Positions 13,359 to 64,000 of a stretch of DNA of 64,000 nucleotides are shown here, one piece after another (the first letter of the stretch is position 1; every line of letters starts with the position of its first letter). A program made the translations under genes and the position numbers. Below the pieces are notes generated by a model, which worked only from the letters and a program-made list of their open reading frames with translations, was not told where the DNA came from and searched no databases. Source of the DNA: Seriola aureovittata. Taxonomy: Eukaryota > Chordata > Actinopteri > Carangiformes > Carangidae. The DNA lies in NCBI RefSeq assembly GCF_021018895.1, contig NC_079366.1, positions 24,413,896 through 24,477,895 on the forward strand, in the 5' to 3' direction.

Positions 13359-16300
13359 GTAAGTCTCCTCCGCAATGTGTCGGTTATCATCAATGGACGG
13401 GCCTACCTGCACCCCTCCTCTCTGTCTCTCTCCCATTCACATTCTTTTTTATCTCTGCCTCCCTCTCTGCTGATGTGTCTTTTATCCAGTCAGGTTGGGA
13501 TTAAGATAAATCGGTATTTTTATGAAAGGCTGTGGACGTTTGAGTTAAAGCTCTGCTGTGAGATTCATCTCAGGATCGTATTGCAGAAATCATTTCAGTG
13601 ATGCAGCTTGTGGCTGGAGCTTCAGGACCAGCGTCTGATTAACATACATATCTGGGGCCTCTTTGTGTCTGGATTGCGCTAATGTGAACGCTTTAGATTT
13701 AAATGCCCCCCAACCAGAAGGTAACACATCTCTTGTCGTTTCTGTGGTGTGATGCTGTGCAGCTGTGAGTCACCAAACAGCCTCTAATTTGCACTGAGGG
13801 AACAAGGAACAATTTGGTATTAAAGGAGACATAGCAAGTTAACAGCTGCACATCAAGCCTCTGTCTCTGTGTCTCATAATTCAATTCAGTTATTTGTCAG
13901 AAGCAATTTTCCATTCCTTCTTGAAACAAAGCATATAACTGCAAAATGAAATACAGTGTAGTAAACACACAGTCAGGTCATAAAGAGGCACTTCACGTAA
14001 GAAAAATATAGAGATATTACAAAATGGAATAGGTCAGTGCAATAAACAATGTGACACATAGACCTTACAATAAACAGCTGTAGGTAAAGATTAGGACCGA
14101 AACTCATGATTATTTTCGCAAGTAATTGTTCTATAAGTCTATAACATATGAGTAATACTGAAAAATGCTTGTTATGTCACACAAACCCTTCAAAAAGCAA
14201 ATATTTTGAATTTATTATCACATCATCAAAAGACAAAGAAAAGCAGCAAATACCCTCAAATTGGAAGCAAAAACCAGAGTCTTGTTGTTTGTTGTTGTTT
14301 TTTTTTAAAGAAAAATCAGCTCTAATAGAGAAATGGAAGATTTTGTAAATGAAAATTATGTTTTCATATTTATTTTGCTTGCTGTTGACAGTCTTTTATT
14401 GTCACATATTCTGTAGGTACAGTCACTCAATGAATGTCTTAGATTACCATGTACATTTTGTAAGGACTTAAGTAAACATCTTAGTAAATATCTTAATAGG
14501 ATCAGTTCACCCTAAGTATTAGACAATACCTTTAAATGTGCCCTTTCAATGTGTGTTTTCTTGTAAAGAGACAAATGCTATGTTTACATTTAATGTTTGT
14601 CACTAAAACATGTATCTCACAATGTCTCATGTGCTGTTACGGTTGCATGTGCCTCCTCTTGTGTGTGCATGATAAAAAACGAAACAGGGACACACCTGTA
14701 AAAATATTGCTCCATAGCACTACTGGTGGTCAAAAACTCCACATGGTAGCTTTAATATTTCAGCTTACATTCTCCCTACGTAAATTAGTATTTGATCAAA
14801 TTATAACAAGACTAACCTGAGGGCAGAAGAGGTAGAAATCAGGGCCTGCAGCTCATTTTGCCCCTTTGCATTAATCAAACTCTAGTAAATGGGATTTTGT
14901 CTGTGGTCCTCAGAATATTGTTCCTGGAAAGACACGGCTTGTCAGTTCTTACCAGCAGTGGACGTCTCAAAATCTTTGCAAATAAAACTGAAACTGCATG
15001 GTTCAGGAAGGTGTTTTGTTAAAGTTAGTTAAATTTTGTTTCTTGATCCCCACTTCACCAAACTGTATGACAATTTATATCAACTTATTCTACAGCACTT
15101 ATACAGCATTACTTTCCCAGATAATCTCTAAAGTATCCGGACAGCTAGATGTACCACCAGGGGTAACTCGTGAAAATATGGTTCTTGGTTTGTTTTTTGT
15201 AATTTGGGTGAACTACACCTTTAAAACTATTGCATGACTAACATTGTATCTTGAAAACAGCTTCTCTCAGCACAGCAGCAGTGTTTGTTTGTACTGGTGA
15301 GTGTGTGTGTATGGCATGTATGAGGAATGAAAGGCATTCATACACCAGTGTGAGTTCATTCTCTTTTACCTGTTAGATAATAAACCAGCCCACGTGTTTT
15401 TCCCTGCAGGTTTTCTCCATAGTGGTGTTCAGCTGCATTGTGAATGAGGGCTACATCAACATCGGCAGTGAGCGTTTGCTCTGCATCTTCAACAACAACG
15501 CTGACGCCTGTAACTTTGGTGTGACTATTGGCGTGGCCTGTTTCCTCGGCAGTATCTGTTTCATGATCCTGGACGTTTACTTTCCCACCATCAGCAGCGT
15601 CAGGGACAGAAGACGCGCCGTCCTGCTGGACCTCGTCTTCTCTGGTATGAATAAACACAAACATCATGGAGCTTGTAGGTATGTGAAAGACATACAACTG
15701 GACCAGATTAAAACAGAATAAGGTAAAGCAAATTCCGGGTAAAATCAAACATTTCACCAATGTGTGACACTTGCTATGGCAACCAGTTAGCTTAGCTTAG
15801 CACAAAGACTGGACACAGGGGAAACAGCTAGCCTGGCTCAGTAACAAAAGCAGACTACCAGCACCACTAAAGCTCACAAATTATTACATTATAGCTAAGT
15901 TGTTTTATCCACATGAAAACAAAAGTGTAAAAGTGGCACAGTATGGTTTTATGTGGGGTTATGCCCTGCAGTCTCTCCCGGTCGTCTGTCAACCTCACAG
16001 CAATGACATGACCCCCTGGCTTTTAGTTTTCATGTATCCATTGTAATATGTCAACATCTGCTAGTTTGATTGTCACAAAATATTGTACAAATATTTATGG
16101 TTCTTAGACAAAGAATCTCAATCCCCTGACTTTTCCTCTAGTGCCACTGTGAGGTTGACATTTGTGGTTTTGGGTGAAATGTCTCAACAACTATTGGATT
16201 TGGAAATTGGATATAGACTCTAGATCTCAAAAGTGAAGCCAATGCGGAAGTGCCCTAAACCTGCATTCTTTCTAATGACCAGAAGGGGGCGACGCCCCTG

Positions 16301-18980
16301 GTTGCAAAAAGAAGTCAGATTGTTTAGAAATCTATGAGAAAACGATCCTACTTTTCCTAATGAATTATGGTTTCAGTGGTTGGTTTCAAGTCTTGCACAA
16401 TACAGAAACAATTTTTAAGTTCTTGTCCCATTTAGAGTAAAATAGATGATAAAGCAGCATATGATTTAGGGGGTGGTCACCATGTGATATTGACATGTAG
16501 TCATGTTAGCCTTAGGATTGTAAGAACTTTGTTGATCCATAGGGTTAGGGTTAGAAATTTTATATGGCATTATCATCAGGTCAAACTTTTAATCTCTCTA
16601 ACGAACAAATACCTGCAAAAGTATTGACATTCCCATCAGCCCCAGTTGTAGTTTGTGTTTAGTAAATGTTAGCATGCTAAACTAAGATAAAGTGTCTTTG
16701 AAAGCATGTCAGCATGCTGAAATTAGCATTCAGCTCAAATTGCTACTGTGCAACGACTCACAGAGATGCTAATATGACTGTAGTCTCTTAGTTTTGATGT
16801 TACATGATTTTTACTTGTAAATTTAATGAATGGGTTTCCATGCAAATATGCAAAATTTAGCCAAATTAAGTCACATTCATGTACGTCATGATTAATTCGC
16901 TAGGTCTGTTTCAGTTGCACTTTGTTACATTTTGCTTTTATCAATACACCAACGCACTAAGAAACAAGTGGATTGAAACCCACCTGATGTTAGTGAATAC
17001 AGTGAGAAAGTTTTGCCAGTGTGATTGTTAACAACAACTGAAACAATGTTATCTTTGTGTGAAGCAGGTTGCTAAATTAAAAGCAAATTAGGCTTATGAG
17101 AGAGAACAAGTTTTAAAGATAATCCGCATTACCTTTTACAACCTAAAGCCCCAAAGCCCTAAAGCCCCTCTTCGTCGCTCCTCCAGGCCTCGCCAGCTTC
17201 CTGTGGTTCGTTGGCTTCTGTTTTCTGGCCAATCAGTGGCAGGCGACCTCTCAAGACGAGCTGCCATTGGCCCAGGGCTCCGACGCTGCCAGAGCCACCA
17301 TCGCTTTCTGCTTCTTCTCCATCCTCACCTGGGTCTGTATACTTAAACCTGTGTATACATCTGTCCTCTGTCTGTGTGTGTAAATTTATATGTATCTGAC
17401 TTCATCATCATAATCATCGTCATCATCATATTTATGTGTATGACCAGGAGTGTGTGTGTGTGTATGTTATATTTTCAGGGTTATCAGTGTCTGCTGGCAA
17501 TGAACACAGTTAAGAGCATTTCCTTCATGGAGGACAAGCAGAGGTTGCTGCCTAGCACCCCTCCCACCCTCTCTTTAGTCTAATACACACACACTCACAC
17601 ACTCAAAGTCCATTAAGTAGTGGGAAAATACGGCTGAGTGATGTGGTCTAAGCTGACACAACAATGTGAAGAAAAAAAATGATTTATGGATCTATATAAC
17701 TATATGGATAATGAAGTTGATGCTCAATGCAATGAGCTGCAATCCACCGTACATCAGACAAAATGTAATCATATGTGTAAAACAAAAACTGCAAAGATTC
17801 ATATTAGTTTTAATCGGGGGGGGGGGGGGTCAAAGAATAGAACTTACACACACTTCATGACCACCACTTAAGTCCCCTTGACCAAGGCCCTTAACCCTCA
17901 AAGTGTGTGAACACAGTTCCAGCTGAGCTGCTCAGAGGGCGCTCAACTGGAACTGGTCAGACTCTGGTTTTACTGGGAGGTTTTCTTGTGTGAATGTGTG
18001 TTCGACCGTGTGCGTGTGAACAAGGTCTTCCTGAAAAAGAGAACATTGTTCCCAGTGATAGCTCCTTTGTTAAATTAAACTTTAAAAAGAAATTGCAATG
18101 CCACAAGGCATCACCGCTCAGACAGAAACCAACTGATTTATTATCCAGTGGTAACTCAATGGAGCCTTTTAAAATCTCTCCACGAAACATAAAACAGCCA
18201 TTCATCTCAGTGTCAGAGGATGTGAAGAGGTTAAACTGTAATTGTGTCAAGGATGTACAGTATGATACAAAAGTTACTTTTACTTTTAGTCAAGTCATTT
18301 TTCCCCCCAACAGTCCTGTGGTAAATCATTCCAATATTCTTCTGTAGAGGATTTATAGCATGTGACAAAGAACGAAATGTATTTTCTTTAGACTTTCGAT
18401 ACTTTTTGAGGAAGTCTTCTGATTTTACACATTAAAGTTGGTTTACTAGTCATGAGGGGGACAACTCAGCCTGTGAAAACATTTGTTTAATGTTTTCCGG
18501 CTTTCTAAAGTCTGAGAAAATGCCCTGAGTGATTTCACTATTGTTGATTTAATCTGAGTTTGGAGATTCATTTTTAACAAAAACAAACAGAATGGAGAAT
18601 GGAGTTTGAGAAATGTGGTTGTTTACTAACTAGGGAGGCTATATGCTCTGAAGTTGCTTTATGGGAAATAGAGCAGCCAGCATTTTTGGAGTTTGACACA
18701 AACTATATTCTCAAAGTCAGGACACAGTGGTCTCTGCTGCTATGATTTAGTTTCTTCAACCCTCCTCTCCTGTTTGTGTAACTGCACTTTTACCCAAACT
18801 GAGCACGTGTGAAGGTTTGTGTAATAGAGCTTTTCCATTGCAGGAACTTTACATGGTGTAACTGTTCTCCATCCACTTTGGAGATAAGTTCCTGGAGCTC
18901 AGTTTCTGCACTGCTCAGGTGATAATAATAAATGCAATTTCTGTACATTGTACTGAAGTACAGTACTTGAGTAAATGAAC

Positions 18981-19015
<35 letters not shown>

Positions 19016-19616
19016 CACCACTTTGGTCCAGACAGAAATATCTCAAAGCTATTGGATGGACTGCCATGAAATCATACTGACTTTGGTGATCAGTGACTTC
19101 CACTAAACACTTACAAAACTAATGATGTCCTAGTTAAGTTTTTCACATCGCAGGTCAGTTCCGCGTTGCCTGCAATCCCACAATGCATTGTGAAGTTTTG
19201 CTTGTGTCCAGTAGAAACTGAATGGGGGACTTTGCGTTTCACTGCCTTCAGTTGATCTTTAACATTAGTCTGCAGTGAAAAAGCGGTAAACAGTAATCAT
19301 GCATTTCTAATGCAAATAAATCAGTGTGTGACTAACAGTCTGCTAATGCCTGTGTGTGTGTGTGTGTGTGTGTGTTTGTTACTAACAGGCTGTACTGACG
19401 CTGAGCGCACTGCGACGCTTCTTAACCGGCAGCAACACAAACTTGTTCACATGGCAACACCTGGAGCCCGCCCCCTGCAACGCTCGAGCTACACCGTACC
19501 CCATTGCCAACGGTGCTACCATAGTAACCACCAACCCCTATCAAGCCCCGCCCTTCACTGAAACCCTGGACCCCCAGAAACTCACACAGCAGAGACCCAT
19601 GGCTCCGGCCTTCTAG
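13254..19616 (+). CDS. syngr3: synaptogyrin-3 (four coding exons)
   Basis: Synaptogyrins are four-pass MARVEL-domain proteins of synaptic vesicles with cytoplasmic N and C termini; they modulate exocytosis. The spliced frame (exons 13254–13358, 15410–15644, 17187–17332, 19389–19616) gives 237 residues, close to the 229 of the mammalian protein. Seen directly: an N-terminal MEPAGAYGAGKAG, the membrane segments VFSIVVFSCIVNEGYIN and VTIGVACFLGSICFMILDVY, the conserved cytoplasmic loop ISSVRDRRRAVLLDL, then FLWFVGFCFLANQWQ and ARATIAFCFFSILTW. The paralogue call rests on RDRRRAVLLDL, FLWFVGFCFL and the tail PPFTETLD, which fit family member 3 better than 1 or 2. All junction phases agree. It is transcribed towards cacna1h, tail to tail. 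Which teleost duplicate (a or b) cannot be decided. Confidence 0.92.
13359..15409 (+). other. syngr3 intron 1
   Basis: A 2.05-kb intron. From about 14,480 to 15,230 it holds a repeat whose ends carry inverted AGTTCACCC motifs. No other conserved element was recognised. Confidence 0.8.
14480..15230. mobile_element. probable non-autonomous DNA element
   Basis: The left edge reads GGATCAGTTCACCCTAAG and the right edge TTTGGGTGAACTACACCTTT, so an AGTTCACCC core is present in inverted orientation at both ends, about 735 bp apart. A similar GGGTGAACT end recurs at about 47,148. No transposase frame is visible. Family not assigned. Confidence 0.4.
15410..15644 (+). CDS. syngr3: syngr3 coding exon 2
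   Basis: Acceptor CCCTGCAG; residues 36–114. It encodes the first two membrane segments, the lumenal loop with paired cysteines (LLCIFNNNADACNFG) and the cytoplasmic RDRRR loop. It ends TCTG|GTATGA in phase 1. Confidence 0.92.
15645..17186 (+). other. syngr3 intron 2
   Basis: A 1.54-kb intron largely occupied by an interspersed repeat (see 16020–16790). Confidence 0.8.
16020..16790 (+). repeat. interspersed repeat family R1, long copy
   Basis: It contains, in order, CCTCTAGTGCCACTGTGAGG, ATTTGTGGTTTTGGGTGAA, TCTCAACAACTATTGGAT and, further on, GTAAATGTTAGCATGCTAAA. The same blocks occur at 19.0, 28.9–29.3 (reversed) and 57.0 kb in this window, so this is a dispersed repeat. No coding capacity was seen. 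Confidence 0.6.
17187..17332 (+). CDS. syngr3: syngr3 coding exon 3
   Basis: Acceptor GCTCCTCCAG; residues 114–162. It encodes the third and fourth membrane segments and the intervening lumenal loop. The donor TGG|GTCTGT is a weak match to consensus, but the phase (0) and the protein continuity into exon 4 support it. Confidence 0.9.
17865..18000. repeat. SINE-like remnant
   Basis: The motif CTTGACCAAGGCCCTTAAC followed by CTCAGAGGGCGCTCAACTGG is a block shared by many fish interspersed repeats. The copy is short and its ends are unclear. Confidence 0.4.
18984..19013. repeat. (AT)n microsatellite
   Basis: A pure AT dinucleotide run of about 15 units inside syngr3 intron 3. Confidence 0.9.
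19005..19100 (+). repeat. R1 repeat fragment
   Basis: CCACCACTTTGGTCCAGACA, ATCTCAAAGCTATTGGATGG and ACTGCCATGAAATCA match the same blocks at 56,998–57,060 and, reversed, at 29,130–29,290. Confidence 0.55.
19389..19616 (+). CDS. syngr3: syngr3 coding exon 4
   Basis: Acceptor TTACTAACAG, preceded within 15 bp by a (TG)n tract. It encodes residues 163–237, the cytoplasmic tail, including TTNPYQAPPFTETLD and the end MAPAF before TAG. The NPYQAPPFTET motif is the best paralogue discriminator. Confidence 0.92.
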   Translation, partial: AVLTLSALRRFLTGSNTNLFTWQHLEPAPCNARATPYPIANGATIVTTNPYQAPPFTETLDPQKLTQQRPMAPAF

Positions 19617-19941
19617 AGACAGACAGATGGACAGACAGAATGAAAGAAAGAGGAGGTGTGAGTTGTACAACACCGCACGGACAACTTCCTGCCTCGCTGT
19701 CTAGTGGCTTTCCATCCTCTCCTGGGACTGGCAAGATTGTGGGTCGTGTGATGTATGATCTATTTTCACCATGGCAACTGCTGGCTCAGCTTAGTTAGTT
19801 GTAACTCTCTGTGTCAAGAATACTGTCTTATGTCCCTGCACACACACACAGGTATCGACGCACGCAAATACAGCTGTACTCACTCACACCTGGAAACAGA
19901 TATACATGTACACCTGGAAACACATGTATATACACCTGGAA

Positions 19942-19943
<2 letters not shown>

Positions 19944-20025
<82 letters not shown>
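19944..20025. repeat. (CA)n microsatellite
   Basis: About 40 uninterrupted CA units in the presumed syngr3 3' UTR. The apparent His/Thr and Cys/Val open frames across it are artefacts of the dinucleotide repeat. Confidence 0.95.
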
Positions 20026-20027
<2 letters not shown>

Positions 20028-20312
20028 TGACTGCATGTTCATATGGTGAGATTAACATAGATGTAGATCAGTGATGATGCTCCATCTGCCTTATTAAGGG
20101 ACACAAGGTCTTTAGTGAAAGAAATATGGAGGACAGTGAAGCTCGTTTTGTCTGCTTCTGTTTGTCCTCAGTCAGTCTGACCAATCACAAGCTGCCCTGC
20201 AGACATGCAGCCTCCCATTGGCTGAAATGGAGAGAGCTATGTAGTTTGACCAATAGATTGTGAGCAAACAAGCGAGGGTGGCCCAGAAATTGGTACATTT
20301 TCTTGGCAGAGA

Positions 20313-20318
20313 AATAAA
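20313..20318 (+). terminator. poly(A) signal AATAAA of syngr3
   Basis: A canonical hexamer in GAGAAATAAAGGCAGG about 700 bp past the stop codon. Other A-rich hexamers follow near 20,425, so alternative polyadenylation is possible. Confidence 0.5.
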
Positions 20319-20339
20319 GGCAGGACAGCTTAATGCATT

Positions 20340-22753
20340 CTGAACGCTATAGTGTTTCAGTGTGAAATATTCATGTGATTAAATATTTTATTGTGATATG
20401 CTGAAGTGGTATAATGAAATATGAAAAAATAAAATCTATCCACCACCACCACAACCACCATCAGAGCTGTGAGTCTGCCTTTGTTCATGTCATCTTTAAA
20501 ATAATTTCCTCTTTGCTTCTTGCAATGTGAGAAACAGTTTTGAATATAACTACGTATTGAGACCAAGATCCAAGGATGTGTTAGGAATATTAATCAACAT
20601 CTGCTGCAAGACCATAATTAGATAGGGTACTCGAGTTTTGTCTAATTCATTAGCAGCAGCAGGCTGCAGCTGTGTGTTTTTTATTTTTAGATTAAACAGC
20701 TCATGTTGAAGGAATACAGCCGCTTCCACTGTGTGTGTGTGTTTTTGGGGTTTTTTTATATGGGGGGGGGACGACAGATTTAGAAGCAATGTTAAAGAGT
20801 CAAATGAAAGTCAGAAAGGAAGTGGTTTTATTCCAGCACTGTCCAATCATGTTACTGCAGGTGAGCTTCCTGTATATGACTCCCTGCTTCCAAGAATCTG
20901 CAGGAACATTATATAATATTATATGAACATTTGCATCATCCAGAGTCATCATCATTATCATCCTATAACACTAACATCATCATCATCCATCCTCATCATC
21001 GCCACCACAAGCAGATAAAATGACATTCAAAAATGTAGAAATTGACCTTTGTAGTTCTCATATCATCACCGCTGTGTTAATAAAATATAATCTTAGCCTT
21101 TTTTCTACAAAGTTTACACATCGTTGTATCACCGGAGTAAAGCCCTTCTGTACATCTGCTTCAGTCTACATTTCACCCCCGCACCCATTATACAGAATAA
21201 TCTCTACAAACCTCCGGCAACACGGGCCAGCTTGGGCTGCAGACAGCAGGGGGCAATCTATCTCTGCAGACCTGCGATCACATGCTTCACACTCACCTGC
21301 GTCTGAACTACCTCTACCCTGAGTATACTAAGACAGAGAAAAGGAAAGTGGAGGGGGAGTGAGAAAACTAAGCTGTCTGATCATTTGAATGGGTGGGATC
21401 AGGTAAAAGCGAGGTAGAGACTACTAAAGCCTAGGTCACACTACAGCATTTATAACTCAGAGGCTCCGACGGCAAATTGATTTCTCTGACTGTCAGTGTA
21501 GGGTGGATTCAGGCGCTGGAGGAAAGTCCAAGAAAAATCAAAAACGTATCAAGGTTTCCTTAGACTGTGATGTGAGAATAATCAGGCAACATCCAGTGGC
21601 AGTTTACTGTAGGTCAAGAGGTAAGAAAAATTAGACTAGAGGTCATATTTAACAGCTAAAAACTGCAGCTTGGTTAAATACAAGATTCTCATTTTTCTCC
21701 ACTTTCAACAAGCTGCTGTGCAATCTGTTTTTTGGAGGAATATTTCTTTTATAAAATGGCAAGTGTCCAGCAGGCCACCTAAGTGTGCAATTACAAATTA
21801 AGCAGTTTTATATAAAAAGGCTTTAAGTTTATCATTTAAAAATCCATTTCTTTTGTAAACATAAACTGCAATTTCTGCACCACAGAGCAATATGTGAATA
21901 TGCGATATGTGAGACTTTTATTTGCAGTAAACAGCTCTGGTAAATTAGAGAGAATTAAATGCTGTGTGTAGATGTAGCGTATATCGTTTATCCAAGAGCA
22001 GCAACTATTCTAATAATTAATTAATTATTAGCTCAATTTTCAAGCATGATGATTTGTGACTTTCTTTGTCTTAAATTGTAGTGAATTGAATATCTCTGGG
22101 TTGTGGATTTTTGGGTTTGAAGACGTCAAACAATGTTTTATAGTCTTAAACAATAAATAGACAAAATAAACTGCAGATTAAAAATGAAATAATAATCAAA
22201 ATAATCGTTAGTTGCAGTCCCTGGCTGTGTTACCTCTTTGTCTACATGTCTATATGTACATGAGCAGATCAATCAGTAACTTAATCGGTGTTGCACCTTT
22301 TGTGTGATTTTGTCTTGTACTCTGACCTAGGCTTGAGGTGCAAGGTTAAGGATGAGAGTGAGGGCAGAAAGAGAAGCGCAAGCAAGGGGAGGGGTTAGTG
22401 TTTGGGTAAATATAGCTGCAGAGTGACTACTGTGTATGAACTAAAGCTAGGACTATGATAGAAGAAAAGGAAACATCTTCTTGTGTGCATCTTGTGTGCA
22501 AATAGCACTGAGGGGGTAAAAGTCTTTGAACACATACACACTCATACATACACAGTCTCAAAGAGTTCCTCTCAAACACCCTGTGAAAATCCTGTGATTG
22601 GACGGGACAAGGCGAGGGGCGTGGCCTGAAACAGGAAACAGGTATCCTTCCTGTTTTGGACTGCGACTCCCGCCCCTCTCGTGTGCTCCAGCAGCACGTT
22701 CGTTACCTCCACTTTAGAGAATATCCACTCCATCCACCCGTCGCTGGGTTTGT
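20340..22753. other. convergent intergenic interval and cacna1h 3' UTR
   Basis: No coding signal on either strand. It is expected to hold the cacna1h 3' UTR (minus strand), with AATAAA hexamers on that strand at 21,922–21,917 and 20,832–20,827 as candidate ends. It also includes ATC-rich microsatellite at about 20,930–21,000. Confidence 0.5.
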
Positions 22754-63496
<40,743 letters not shown>

Positions 63497-64000
63497 CTGA
63501 GAGCAGCCCGCCGGTCCTATGCCTCCTCCCCCCTGCCGATATCCAAACTCAGTCCGTCAGTCCGGAGGATGAAAAAGAGGCGAAACAATGAGAGAGGAAT
63601 GTGACGCAGAAGTTTTAATAAATGGGAAAAGTAAAGTTAAATAAGACCAAGCGGTCTCCCGTGCGTCTGCGTCCTCTCAGCCGCTGGACGCGCTCTGCGG
63701 TGTCAGGTACCGGAGTTCAGGCGCACCGGGGAGAGGGAGAGCTGCGTCAAGTCAGCCAGAGAGAGGCAGACCGGAGATGCACGGATTTTACCTTCAAAAT
63801 AAGACTGTCTCGTCCCGGAAGCAAGTAGCTTAATGAAATGTTGGTTGAAAAATGACTCACAGTTCAGACTACGAGCTGTTTTTGTCTGATAAAATAGTCA
63901 TTGTATCAGATTATAGTCATACATCTTTGTCATGACTTCGCCACGACATGACAGACTACAAGTTGATCAGCGACCAATCACAGCTTGCTGTGTTTCACAG
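63497..64000 (-). promoter_or_regulatory. 5' UTR and proximal flank of cacna1h
   Basis: GC-rich and CpG-containing at about 63,400–63,800, then AT-rich towards 64,000. A TTTATTAAAA stretch on the minus strand at 63,613–63,622 could act as a TATA-like element, with CTGCGTCACATTCC next to it, but no start site can be assigned. The gene's promoter probably lies here. Confidence 0.4.

Larger units (their letters stand above)
17333..19388 (+). other. syngr3 intron 3
   Basis: A 2.06-kb intron. It contains a G13 run at 17,817–17,829, a SINE-like remnant at about 17,870, an (AT)15 run at about 18,984–19,013, an R1 fragment at 19.0 kb and a (TG)n tract next to the acceptor. Confidence 0.8.
19617..20340 (+). 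other. syngr3: syngr3 3' UTR (probable)
   Basis: Sequence downstream of the TAG up to the first clear poly(A) signal. It includes a long (CA)n run. No further coding exon for synaptogyrin is expected. Confidence 0.55.

Noticed and set aside
13082..13436. Minus-strand frames over syngr3 exon 1
   Set aside because: Antisense shadows in a GC-rich region; the plus-strand exon 1 has clear homology and a consensus donor.
19755..20074. His/Thr and Cys/Val-rich open frames over CA/TG runs here and at about 30.9–31.3, 36.3–36.6, 39.7–40.3, 41.1–41.6, 52.7–53.4 and 58–61 kb
   Set aside because: Dinucleotide repeats encode alternating residues in every frame; they are not proteins.

Overview
This window comes from a teleost fish, most likely a percomorph. 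The basis is vertebrate exon/intron structure with GT–AG junctions, very dense (CA)n/(TG)n microsatellites, several interspersed repeats of the kind common in spiny-rayed fish, and two recognisable vertebrate genes. The species cannot be named from the sequence.

Layout. (1) 1–12,600 is an AT-rich satellite built on a monomer of about 36 bp. It carries two levels of higher-order duplication: a 2.65-kb tandem pair at about 3.0–8.3 kb, and three units of about 975 bp at about 8.2–11.15 kb. Each 975-bp unit contains a fossil tRNA-like (SINE-type) cassette. (2) 13,254–19,616 (+) is a four-exon synaptogyrin gene, best matched to syngr3 (237 aa). (3) 19,617–22,753 is a tail-to-tail interval holding both 3' UTRs and microsatellites. 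(4) 22,754–63,496 (−) is a complete low-voltage-activated (T-type, Cav3) calcium channel alpha-1 gene. I resolved it into 34 coding exons with consistent phases throughout (6,864 nt, 2,287 codon-encoded residues from the first possible ATG). It is identified as cacna1h (Cav3.2) by the E-E-D-D selectivity filter, the Cav3.2 metal-binding histidine in IS3–S4, a histidine-rich I–II linker, and the C-terminal motifs. (5) 63,497–64,000 is the 5' flank of the channel gene.

How the genes relate. Synaptogyrin-3 is a four-pass synaptic-vesicle protein and Cav3.2 is a plasma-membrane calcium channel; both are neuronal, but nothing in the sequence shows shared regulation. The pairing looks like an ancient one: in mammals SYNGR3 and CACNA1H lie on the same chromosome arm, and SYNGR1/CACNA1I are neighbours on another.

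Most notable observations. Intron 2 of cacna1h is a textbook U12-type AT–AC intron of 7.4 kb. The 5' end of the mRNA has two competing ATGs, one of which opens a 15-codon ORF whose stop overlaps the next in-frame ATG (ATGA). (TG)n tracts sit on the sense strand next to a large share of the channel's splice acceptors. The C-terminal tail contains a 22-residue tandem repeat. A strong intronic hairpin lies at 29.5 kb. No RNA genes, CRISPR arrays or bacterial-type features were seen, and I did not find a previously undescribed biological system in the strict sense.
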